DNA of 64,000 nt from Desulfoscipio geothermicus (lineage in GTDB: Bacteria > Bacillota > Desulfotomaculia > Desulfotomaculales > Desulfallaceae), in assembly GCA_016841205.1 (NCBI GenBank), contig JAENZP010000003.1:1-64000 (forward strand), read 5' to 3'. The notes beneath the pieces were generated by a model. It was not told the origin of the DNA, made no database searches, and saw only the letters and a program-made list of their open reading frames with translations. Below are positions 14,832 to 22,884 of this stretch, piece by piece; the first letter of the stretch is position 1, and every line of letters starts with the position of its first letter. A program made the translations under genes and the position numbers.

Positions 14832-15944
14832 ATGAAGTTTCTTTCGCAAGTCTCAGCAATAAGAAAATATATCCTGCTGCTCGCTGCAGCCATGCTCGTC
14901 ATAAATCTATCAGGTTGTGCCAAAGAAGAGGAGGCTGCCGAAAGTGAGCCGACGAAAGCAGTAAAAGTAATCACTATTGCCGAATCTCAAGAACCTGTAG
15001 CTTTAGATTATATTGGTAATATAGATGCCAAAGAGCTGATTAAATACAGCTTTAAAATGGCCGGTCAGATAAAAAAAATATATGTAACCGAGGGAGACCG
15101 GATAAAAAAGGGACAAGCTTTAGCTGAACTTGATACCACTGATTTAAATTTTCAGGTTGCTGCTGCTAAAGCGACGATGGATACTGCAGAGGTCAATATA
15201 AAAAAAGCGAAAGCTTCCTTAACCTATAACAATAGCCTGTATGAGAAAACTAATACTTTATATGAAAGTAACGCGGTAGCCAAGGATGCCTTAGAGCAGA
15301 TCCAGTTAAAGAAAGATGTCGCTGCCTCTGAATACGCGCAGGCCAAATCACAATATGAACTGGCCAAAACTGATTATGCCTATAAAGCGGATTTGTTAAA
15401 TAATTCTGTATTATATTCCGAACAGGATGGCTTTGTAGCCTCAAAGCTTTTTAATGCCAACGAGCGGGTAGGTGCTTATACACCTGTTGTGGTGGTGCGT
15501 AGTATAGAACAAATAGTGAATATCGGTGTTCCGCAGCAGGAGCTAACCCGGATTTCGATAGGTTCAAAAGCGACAGTAACTGTTGATAAGGAAATTGCCC
15601 AAGGTGTAGTTACGAATATAGCTGCTATACCAGATGAGAGCACACGTACTTATGTAGCGGAAATATCCGTTTCCGGCCAAACCTTCTCACTGGGTTCAAT
15701 TGCCCGGGTAGCCATTGCTATTGGCCAGCAAAAAGGCGTATGGATCCCGATGACAGCAATATTATCCGATGGCGAAAATTATGTATATATTGTCAAAGAC
15801 GAAAGAGTCTCTAAAAGGATTGTCGAAATACAAAAAGTTAGTAATGACAAAGTACTGGTCACCAAATTAAAGCAGGGTGAATTATTAGTTGTCAGTGGCA
15901 TGGCAAATTTAGCTGATGGCACAAAAGTCCAGGTACATAAATAG
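14832..15944 (+). CDS. RND efflux periplasmic adaptor (HlyD/AcrA-type) lipoprotein
   Basis: A 370-residue membrane-fusion protein. The N terminus is a signal peptide ending in a lipobox, LSGC, so it is probably lipid-anchored. The barrel-sandwich hybrid halves are visible: IKKIYVTEGDRIKKGQALAE (about 85-104) and SVLYSEQDGFVASKLFNANE (about 195-215). A coiled-coil hairpin of Ala/Lys/Glu-rich helices lies between them (about 120-190). A beta-barrel domain follows. ATG 14832 follows GGGGGCGGTAAGC. It is nine bases upstream of the RND pump gene and forms a two-gene efflux operon. In a Gram-positive cell such pairs export lipids, peptides or drugs; the substrate is not determined. Confidence 0.88.
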   Translation: MKFLSQVSAIRKYILLLAAAMLVINLSGCAKEEEAAESEPTKAVKVITIAESQEPVALDYIGNIDAKELIKYSFKMAGQIKKIYVTEGDRIKKGQALAELDTTDLNFQVAAAKATMDTAEVNIKKAKASLTYNNSLYEKTNTLYESNAVAKDALEQIQLKKDVAASEYAQAKSQYELAKTDYAYKADLLNNSVLYSEQDGFVASKLFNANERVGAYTPVVVVRSIEQIVNIGVPQQELTRISIGSKATVTVDKEIAQGVVTNIAAIPDESTRTYVAEISVSGQTFSLGSIARVAIAIGQQKGVWIPMTAILSDGENYVYIVKDERVSKRIVEIQKVSNDKVLVTKLKQGELLVVSGMANLADGTKVQVHK

Positions 15945-15953
15945 GAGCAACCA

Positions 15954-18900
15954 ATGTATAAGCTAATTGATCAAGTAATTAAAAATAGAAAAATCAACCT
16001 GTTTTTAACAGTTATTATTGCCTTGATCGGGCTATATACTTATTATCTTTTGCCCCGGCAGGAAAGCCCTCATGTTTTAGCTCCGGTAGCGATGATTATT
16101 ACTCCTTATCCAGGGGCTTCAGCCGATGACGTTAAGGATTTAGTGACTGAAAAAATTGAAGATGAGTTGAGCGATCTGGATGGCTATGACTATTGTAAGG
16201 GGATCAGTAAAGAAAATGTATCCATTGTTACTGTATGGTTTAACAGTAATGTTGATAACGAAAGAGCCATGCAAGATGTAAGAAACGCGATATTGGACGT
16301 GCAGGATGATTTACCCAGCGATACTTCGTCAAGTACAGTAAATACTGATTTAGCTGAAACAGCAGGGATTATCATTAGTCTTTCCGGGGAAAATTACTCT
16401 TACGATCAACTGGAATCTTTTGCTGATATATTCAAAGATAAACTGCGTGATGTCAGTGGTATCTCCAAAGTTAAAATAGTTGGCAAGCTGGATAAAGAGG
16501 TACAAGTTGACCTCAGTATGGCTAAATTAAATCGATTAGGTCTATCTTTTGAAGATATTTGCACCATCTTAGCCTCCCAAAATGTGCAAATTCCTTCGGG
16601 AAATATTGATTATCAAAATGGTAAAATTTCCGTTACTACCCCCGGAAACTATAGTTCAATTGAAGACATTAAAAACACGATCATTGCCGTATCCTCAGCC
16701 AATGGAGTAATAACCAGGCTTCAGGACATTGCCGATGTACATATGGAAACAGAAGATGGGGCCCAACAGATAAAAGAAAATGGTGTTGATGCTGTTTTAT
16801 TAACCGGCTACTTTGTGGATAATCAAAATGTGGTAATTATCGGCAAAGATGTACGTAAGGCTCTCGAAGAGGTGAAAGCTGCTCTTCCACCGGATTTAAC
16901 GGTGCATGAAATTATTTACCAACCGGATACGGTAAGCCAATCCACAAATGAATTCATGTTTCATTTACTGCTGGGTATTTTACTGGTGCTGCTAATCGTG
17001 TTTTGGGGTCTGGGCTTACGCAATGCCTTGGTGGTTTCCACGGCCATTCCTTTATCTATCCTGACCACCTTCATCATGATGTACTTAAACGGGGTACAAA
17101 TACATCAGGTTTCCCTTGTCGCACTGATCATTGCATTGGGTATACTGGTAGATGATGCCATTGTTGTATGTGATAATATCCAGGTACATCTGGACAAAGG
17201 CGACGACCGCCTGCTAGCTGCTTATAACGGAACAACGCGTTGTACCATACCAAATCTTTCTGCTACCGTGGCCATTATTGTTGCTTTTGCACCCCTGCTG
17301 GGCATTCCCGGTGCACCAGGCCAATTTATGCGGGCTATTCCATGGGTATTAATTGTGTCTGTAACTGCTTCATATTTAGTAGCCATGTTTGTAGTGCCAT
17401 CTTTGATGGCTAGTTTAGCTAAAAAGGCAGAGCAAAAAAAGGCTAACCAAAAAAACAAAGTCAGGTTATTCTTTCGGCGTCTCTTAGAAATTGGCTTAAA
17501 GCGCAAGAAGACCACCGTATTTTGTGCATTTTTAGGGTTAGTTTTAACTATCTTAATGATCATGCCTCAGCTTACCTCTCAATTTTTCCCTTATGTCGAT
17601 AAGGATTATTTTTGTATCGAGATAAACTCAGAAAAGGCTGCCGATCAAGCTGCTACTGAACAACTGGCTGATGAGATAGAATTGCTTTTAAAACAGCAGC
17701 CAGAAATAAAGGATTGCACCCTATCCATAGGCGACGGCATCCCAAAGTTCTATATTACCATGATGCCCTCAAAACCAATGGCAGATTATGCCCAAATTCT
17801 GGCCAAGTTTGATTTAGCAGCCGGCTCCCGGTTTACCAGCAACGAGGAGCTGGCTAGTTATATCCAGCTTTTGCTGAATCAAAACATCAGCAGCGGCAAG
17901 TGCAGGGTTATGCTTATGGAATATGCCGTTCCTACAGATGCCAAGGTTATTGTCAGAATAACCGGTCAGGATATTAACACGATGACCCAGGTATCCGCGG
18001 CCTTGCAAAGTGAAATTTCTAAAATAAAAGGAACCGCTAATATTCGAGATAATTGGATCGATGACAGCCTGCAGATTAAAGTTGCATTGGATGATGACAA
18101 AGCCAGTAATTTCGGTATATCCAAATATGATGTACAAAAAGAGATTAATATGGCCTTGTATGGCTATGATGCTTCCATCTATAGAAAGGATGGCCTTGAA
18201 TATACCATCAGGGTTAAGGGTGACATCAAGGATGTAGCTATGCTGGAAAACTTCAAGATTAAATCAGCCCTTACCGGCAACAAGATTCCCTTAAAGGAAA
18301 TTGCCACTATTGGTTATAGCACTAAAATAAATACGCTCAACACCTATAATGGAGATTTAGCTGTTGAAATCCTAGCCGATCCACTGCCTGATTATGATGC
18401 AACTGAAATTGAAAATCGCATTGAAACCGACATTGTACCTCGGATTGATCTTAGGGGCACCAAAATCAGCTTTGCCGGAGAGCGGGAGGATATCAAAGAA
18501 AACTTTACCGCCCTGGCCATCCTGGCGGTGGCGGCAATATTTTTAATTTATATCATTTTGCTGCTAGTGTTTAAATCTTTTATCCAGCCACTGGTGATAC
18601 TCACCACCATTCCACTGTCACTGATTGGTTCGGTGATCGGTTTGTATGTTTTTAAGCAGCCCTTATCCCTGACCGCTTTCCTGGGGGTCATTGCCTTAAT
18701 TGGTTTAGTGGTTAAAAATGGGATACTATTGATTGATTTTATCAACGAGGCGAGAAGCAACGGCGCTGCAGTTGATAACGCTTGTATGGATGCGGTCGGC
18801 AAACGCTTTAATGCAGTAATATTAAGCGCCCTGACCATTATTCTGGCCTTAATCCCCTTAGCTCTTTCAGGCAGCAGCTTGTTTATGCCGATGGCTGTAG

Positions 18901-18980
18901 CCCTGATGTCCGGTTTAACGGTTTCCACCTTTTTGACCATGGTGGTTGTTCCAGTTATCTATAGCCTTATCGAAGGATAG
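15954..18980 (+). CDS. RND family efflux permease (AcrB/HAE1-like)
   Basis: A 1008-residue proton-driven pump of standard length. It starts with one membrane segment (about 13-30) and a large outer loop with PGASADDVKDLVTEKIEDEL. The membrane bundle follows with LGILVDDAIVVCDNIQVHLD (about 395-415), which carries the Asp-Asp pair of the proton relay. The second half repeats this plan, with GLVVKNGILLIDFINEARSN near 920-940; the Lys of TM10 is present (VVKNGI). Stop is at 18980. The adaptor gene is directly upstream and the start has AGGAGCAACCA. No outer-membrane channel gene is nearby. Confidence 0.9.
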   Translation: MYKLIDQVIKNRKINLFLTVIIALIGLYTYYLLPRQESPHVLAPVAMIITPYPGASADDVKDLVTEKIEDELSDLDGYDYCKGISKENVSIVTVWFNSNVDNERAMQDVRNAILDVQDDLPSDTSSSTVNTDLAETAGIIISLSGENYSYDQLESFADIFKDKLRDVSGISKVKIVGKLDKEVQVDLSMAKLNRLGLSFEDICTILASQNVQIPSGNIDYQNGKISVTTPGNYSSIEDIKNTIIAVSSANGVITRLQDIADVHMETEDGAQQIKENGVDAVLLTGYFVDNQNVVIIGKDVRKALEEVKAALPPDLTVHEIIYQPDTVSQSTNEFMFHLLLGILLVLLIVFWGLGLRNALVVSTAIPLSILTTFIMMYLNGVQIHQVSLVALIIALGILVDDAIVVCDNIQVHLDKGDDRLLAAYNGTTRCTIPNLSATVAIIVAFAPLLGIPGAPGQFMRAIPWVLIVSVTASYLVAMFVVPSLMASLAKKAEQKKANQKNKVRLFFRRLLEIGLKRKKTTVFCAFLGLVLTILMIMPQLTSQFFPYVDKDYFCIEINSEKAADQAATEQLADEIELLLKQQPEIKDCTLSIGDGIPKFYITMMPSKPMADYAQILAKFDLAAGSRFTSNEELASYIQLLLNQNISSGKCRVMLMEYAVPTDAKVIVRITGQDINTMTQVSAALQSEISKIKGTANIRDNWIDDSLQIKVALDDDKASNFGISKYDVQKEINMALYGYDASIYRKDGLEYTIRVKGDIKDVAMLENFKIKSALTGNKIPLKEIATIGYSTKINTLNTYNGDLAVEILADPLPDYDATEIENRIETDIVPRIDLRGTKISFAGEREDIKENFTALAILAVAAIFLIYIILLLVFKSFIQPLVILTTIPLSLIGSVIGLYVFKQPLSLTAFLGVIALIGLVVKNGILLIDFINEARSNGAAVDNACMDAVGKRFNAVILSALTIILALIPLALSGSSLFMPMAVALMSGLTVSTFLTMVVVPVIYSLIEG

Positions 18981-19530
18981 AAATCTCCTACCCCATAAAT
19001 TAAGCATCAATTACCGATCCGCCAAAAAGATAATCCTATCCTTCAGGTATTGAGGCTGGTTTGCATGACCGGAATGGCAAGGAGGCCTGGCAAAGCGATC
19101 TGCAGGTAACCTATCAGATTAAAAGACGGCGGCCCGCAGGCCAGTATGAATACCGGTTTTTTTAGGCCGAGAGACATGTCTTTCATGGTCCTACTTTTAA
19201 GATTTCAGCTTTTTACATTAATTATTTAACATAAGCAACCTTAACTTCACTCCCAATAAGTTGTCCTTTTTGATTATATCATTCTCGTACTTCGGAGTGT
19301 CTACTTTTAGAATATCACATCATGTAACTACTGCAATTATTAAATGGACAAGTTGAACAGAACCCATTTCTCTTTAATAAACGGGAAGTTGGCTGTAAAA
19401 CCTGCTAGGGCTGAGGCTGGGTATTAAAGGTCAACAAGGATCAGGTAATTCATGCGTTTAAGCTTTTGACTTAAGATTCACTTCAATATACAATAATCAC
19501 GGTTCACTACATCAAGTATTAAGGGGTAGC
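18981..19530. other. Gene-free stretch with a short coding-like relic
   Basis: About 550 bases without a supported gene. From about 19048 one forward frame reads NGKEAWQSDLQVTYQIKRRR and then PAGQYEYRFF before a stop, which looks like the end of an old protein gene that I cannot identify. Confidence 0.35.
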
Positions 19531-19870
19531 AAGAGTATATTAACAGTTAAAAATGTAACACACGGCTTTGGCACCAGGGCTATTTTGGAGAATGCGTCCT
19601 TTACGTCCTTTCGGCTATAAAAGGAGAACATGTAGGGCTGGTGGGGGCCAATGGAGAGGGAAAAATTAGCTTTTTAGATATTATTACCGGAAAACCAACC
19701 CCGGATAAGAGAAAGGTAGAATGGTCAAGACGTGTCACTGTTGGTTACCTTGACCAGCGTACCGCTTTAACCAAAGGAAAGACCATTAGAGAGGTACTAA
19801 GAGAAGCCTTTCAAAGGCTGTATAATTTGGAAGCAGAAATGTTTCAGATTTACGAGAAGATAGGCGAAGT
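19531..19870 (+). pseudogene. Truncated ABC-F ATPase
   Basis: The forward strand encodes ILTVKNVTHGFGTRAILENA, a one-base lesion, then KGEHVGLVGANGEGKISFLD and VTVGYLDQRTALTKGKTIRE, REAFQRLYNLEAEMFQIYEK. These are the first roughly 110 residues of an ABC-F protein (ribosome-protection or antibiotic-resistance type). The Walker A Ser-Thr is changed (GKIS instead of GKST), the start codon is gone, and the remaining 400 or more residues are absent. Non-functional. A TetR gene follows about 130 bases on; such pairs are common in resistance loci. Confidence 0.8.
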
Positions 19871-19972
19871 GTCCGTAATTCATCTTGCATTAAACGTTGG
19901 TAACCATTCCTGCGAGTTTTTGACAATATCCGAGCACTGTGATATTATTTTTCTGCTTTCTAAATAAATATA

Positions 19973-20638
19973 TTGAAGGGAGCAATAGGGGATTTGACAG
20001 TGACAAGACAGCACAAAAAAGTAGAGACCTTAATTAAGAAAAGCTGGCTGCTTGATAAAGCTGGAATGCTCTTCTGGCAGCAAGGGTATCATGCCACAAG
20101 TATGAAAGATATTGCTAACGCATGTAACTGCAAGCCCGCCAATCTTTATAATTATTTTAAGAATAAAGAAGACATATTATACGAAGTAATTAGAAGTATT
20201 ACCGAACAAGGTGTATCTTCAATTAGATATCTGGAGAAAGATGAAGATACAAGTCCGGTTGAGCAATTACGGTCACTAATCAAGAGCCATTTCAGATTTC
20301 TGGCTGGTATGAAGCAGTCAAGCATATTGTTATCCGACACAGGAATAAAAGACTTATCTATTGAACACCAAAAAGAAATTATCAAGCTGCGTGACACATA
20401 TGACCGTATTCTCCGTAAAATCATAGAAAGAGGTATTAATGATGGCTACTTTGCCCCCATAGATATCCAGGTTGTCAGTAACCTAATTGCTTCTGTAGTT
20501 ATTCGGAGCAGCTTCTGGTTCTCGAACAAAGGAAGGTTAACTATAGACGAGGTCGGCGAGATTATGTTTAGCTTTGTTTGCAATGGCATTTGGGGGAACA
20601 GCAATATCTACCCTGCACCTAAACAAGAATCCAACTAA
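19973..20638 (+). CDS. TetR/AcrR-family transcriptional regulator
   Basis: A regulator of up to 221 residues. The DNA-binding helices are clear: KAGMLFWQQGYHATSMKDIA, then NACNCKPANLYNYFKNKEDI (about 30-68). The C-terminal ligand domain is typical of fatty-acid/CoA-type TetR proteins (DTYDRILRKIIERGINDGYF near 140-160), but the ligand is unknown. Start is uncertain: TTG 19973, TTG 19994 (11 bases after AAGGGAG) and GTG 20000 are all possible. The gene is followed by a perfect palindrome (20788-20817) and then a 20-base motif repeated at three sites in front of the molybdenum genes; these are candidate operators. It could equally serve the upstream RND pump. Confidence 0.85.
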   Translation: MKGAIGDLTVTRQHKKVETLIKKSWLLDKAGMLFWQQGYHATSMKDIANACNCKPANLYNYFKNKEDILYEVIRSITEQGVSSIRYLEKDEDTSPVEQLRSLIKSHFRFLAGMKQSSILLSDTGIKDLSIEHQKEIIKLRDTYDRILRKIIERGINDGYFAPIDIQVVSNLIASVVIRSSFWFSNKGRLTIDEVGEIMFSFVCNGIWGNSNIYPAPKQESN

Positions 20639-20787
20639 ACTGATGTATTGTCGGACAGACAATCTAATTAGTTATAGTTTAGCGTAAGGGATGCACTTCA
20701 TTAGCTTCGATACAATGCTACTTCATCTCAGAATATCCAATTATTTTTATTACTGGGTATTATTTTTTTGTTGCAATTGTATTAGGC

Positions 20788-20817
20788 ATATGATAACATA
20801 ATTTTAAGTTATCATAT
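20788..20817. promoter_or_regulatory. Perfect 10-bp inverted repeat
   Basis: ATATGATAAC (20788-20797) pairs perfectly with GTTATCATAT (20808-20817) around ten bases. It abuts the first copy of the 20-base motif at 20819. The size and symmetry suit a TetR-type operator. Confidence 0.5.
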
Positions 20818-20818
20818 A

Positions 20819-21125
20819 GTTAATGGTCGTTAATTAACTTTTTAACTAAATTAATTAGAACCCCAACATTATTAATACATAATGAAAGTTAAGCAGCATC
20901 AAAACCAGCTAATGCTTGTGATTCATACCTAATAAAAACAGAATCTGGCTGAAACTAGTTATCAAAGGGGGGGTGCCATTAGAGATACTATAGCATTAAT
21001 GTACCCTTTTAGGTTAATGGTCGTTAATTAACTGTTTACTAAGTAACCAGAATTTTTAACACTATGAAGTTAAGTAGCACTAAAACCAGCAATATTTGGT
21101 GATTACATACCTAATAGCAACAGAA
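20819..21125. repeat. Tandem leader units before the mobA operon
   Basis: Two head-to-tail units. Each starts with the motif GTTAATGGTCGTTAATTAAC (20819-20838; 21013-21032). Each continues through a gaagttaag-type word, an aaaaccagc word and cctaata (20928; 21108), then acagaa. The stretch 20928-21052 is also closely repeated at 22698-22820 upstream of the molybdopterin oxidoreductase. The order and spacing of short conserved words, rather than of codons, suggest a regulatory DNA or RNA element. Confidence 0.7.
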
Positions 21126-21246
21126 TTATTGTCAGAAAAAAGGCTTGGCGGTAGCTGAAGAATTACCCTATTAGTTAGGATGATATTCTCATCTGGAATA
21201 GAGCAAGTTATAAGATAAATACAAAAGTATCAAGGTGACTTAAGTA

Positions 21247-21444
21247 ATGGCTGATAGGTTAAATAAAATATACTTAATAATTGGTAACCTAGTTGACTAT
21301 AGTATTATTCGCTTGGCTAAAATTGCCCTAAAGGGCTGGGAATTTGCCAAGTGGCTTGGAACCGGAATAATGGAGGACGAATTAACGAGTTATAAAAAAA
21401 TTATAAGGTATAAAATAAAGTGTGCAGCTATCGATAGGAGTTGA
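21247..21444 (+). CDS. Small hypothetical protein upstream of mobA
   Basis: A 65-residue frame starting at ATG 21247 after AAGGTGACTTAAGTA. It contains LIIGNLVDYSIIRLAKIALK and GWEFAKWLGTGIMEDELTSY, amphipathic helices without a recognised family. It overlaps the first codon of mobA, which suggests translational coupling. Coding status is plausible but unproven. Confidence 0.4.
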   Translation: MADRLNKIYLIIGNLVDYSIIRLAKIALKGWEFAKWLGTGIMEDELTSYKKIIRYKIKCAAIDRS

Positions 21445-22061
21445 TGATCCCTTTGTTACCTAAAGCAGCAGCTATTTCCGGGGTAATTCTGGCAGGCGGC
21501 AAAAGTGCCCGGATGGGTACTGACAAGGCTCTGCTTAAGCTGGGACCGTATTATGTAATTGAGCGTATTGCCGGTGTTTTAAGAACGATGGTGGATGAAA
21601 TAGTCATTGTAACCGACCGCCCGAGAAGGTATGCAAAATATGGGGATAGAACCGTCAGTGATATTATGCCCGGGCATGGCCCACTAGGCGGCTTACATGC
21701 CGGTCTGATGCAGGCCTCCCATCCCTGGGTGTTGGTAGCGGCCTGCGATCTGCCCTTTGTTAGTGTCCCGGTGGCTGGTTTAATGATTCATTGCGCGGCA
21801 GATTATGATGCAGTAGTGCCCCGCCACCGGGGATATGCTGAGCCGTTGTACGCACTGTACAATAAGAGATGCATAGAGGTCATGGAACAGCAACTAGTCC
21901 AGGGGCTGGGTAAAATAACCCGATCATACGATGAGTTAAGGGTCAGGTACCTTACGGAAGAAGAGATGTCCTTTGTGGAACCGCACCTGGAACAATCTTT
22001 TTTAAATTTAAACACGCCTAAAGATATAATAAAAGCACAAGCATTGGGTGCTAAACTTTGA
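21441..22061 (+). CDS. mobA: Molybdenum cofactor guanylyltransferase
   Basis: MobA attaches GMP from GTP to Mo-molybdopterin, giving the bis-MGD cofactor used by DMSO-reductase-family enzymes such as the one encoded 0.8 kb downstream. The nucleotide-binding loop GVILAGGKSARMGTDKALL (about 14-32) is canonical, followed by VTDRPRRYAKYG, MPGHGPLGGLHAGL and ACDLPFVS (metal-binding Asp). Length 206 residues is normal. TTG 21441 or ATG 21444 could start it; GGAG lies only three bases before the ATG. The tandem leader units upstream probably control it. Confidence 0.9.
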   Translation: MMIPLLPKAAAISGVILAGGKSARMGTDKALLKLGPYYVIERIAGVLRTMVDEIVIVTDRPRRYAKYGDRTVSDIMPGHGPLGGLHAGLMQASHPWVLVAACDLPFVSVPVAGLMIHCAADYDAVVPRHRGYAEPLYALYNKRCIEVMEQQLVQGLGKITRSYDELRVRYLTEEEMSFVEPHLEQSFLNLNTPKDIIKAQALGAKL

Positions 22062-22582
22062 AATTTCATACAGAAAGGTTGTTGGCCATGGAAAAATATA
22101 AGCAGATGTTACTGGATATGGGTTCTAATAGTGTAACAATGATAGAACCTAAATCAATTGTATCTGCTCCCTGGGTAATTTATAAATGCCAATTTGGCTG
22201 TGCCTTTTATGGGAAAAGTCATTGTTGCCCGCCGCAAACCCCGACATATAAGGAAACACAAGAGATGATAGACAGCTATACAAAAGCTCTTATCTTTAGG
22301 TGCCCTAATAGTTTGACAATGGCAGCTGACATAGCTGTTAAAGTGGCTAAAGAAATGTTCTTTGACGGATACTATAAGGCAATTGTCTTTGGGGCTGGCC
22401 CATGTCTAAAATGCAAGGAATGCAATCCTGAAAAGTGTAACTTCCCAGGAGCGACAGCACCATCTATGGAAGCATGTGGCATAGATGTTTATCAAACGGT
22501 GCGCAATAATGGCTATCAACTTGATCCTATAAGAAGTAAAGATGAAGCTTTCGATTGTTTTGGTCTAATACTTGTAGAGTAG
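22058..22582 (+). CDS. DUF2284 predicted metal-binding protein
   Basis: A Cys-rich cytosolic protein of the DUF2284 family (174 residues from TTG 22058; 164 from the better-placed ATG 22088). Conserved elements are CQFGCAFYGKSHCCPPQTPT near the N terminus and CLKCKECNPEKCNFPGATAP, then SMEACGIDVYQTVRNNGY. The Cys spacing suggests an Fe-S cluster or metal site. Such proteins travel with molybdopterin or corrinoid enzymes in anaerobes, but no reaction is established. It overlaps the end of mobA by four bases if TTG is used, so it is in the same transcript. Confidence 0.8.
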   Translation: MKFHTERLLAMEKYKQMLLDMGSNSVTMIEPKSIVSAPWVIYKCQFGCAFYGKSHCCPPQTPTYKETQEMIDSYTKALIFRCPNSLTMAADIAVKVAKEMFFDGYYKAIVFGAGPCLKCKECNPEKCNFPGATAPSMEACGIDVYQTVRNNGYQLDPIRSKDEAFDCFGLILVE

Positions 22583-22697
22583 TTGGAATCAAATAATTAT
22601 TCCTGCATTGGGAAATAATGTCTGCCTATTAAAAAATGAATAATACCCAGGATGTAGGGGAAAAGGAACAAAAAGAGTGGGTTTCCTATTAGGGTTG

Positions 22698-22820
22698 CCT
22701 AATAGCAAGAATCTGGCTGAAACTAGTTACCAAAGGGGGGTATACCATTAGAGATACTATAAAATAAACGCACCTTTTAAGTTAATGGTCGTTAATTAAC
22801 TATTTTAATAAGTAACCAGA
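22698..22820. repeat. Third leader unit, upstream of the molybdopterin oxidoreductase
   Basis: Near-copy of 20928-21052: aatctggctgaaactagtta, then accaaaggggggt and ccattagagatactata, then the motif GTTAATGGTCGTTAATTAAC (22781-22800) and aagtaaccagaa. It ends 65 bases before the start of the oxidoreductase gene, so it is placed as a promoter/leader. Confidence 0.75.
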
Positions 22821-22884
22821 ACTCAAAAGCGCTGGTTTCAGGTTTAAAAAGCTGGCATATAAATTATGTTAAGGAGTGAGTATA

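Noticed and set aside
20819-22820. Moco riboswitch before the molybdenum genes
   Set aside because: I could not match the repeated unit to the known Moco motif; it is reported as an unassigned repeat.
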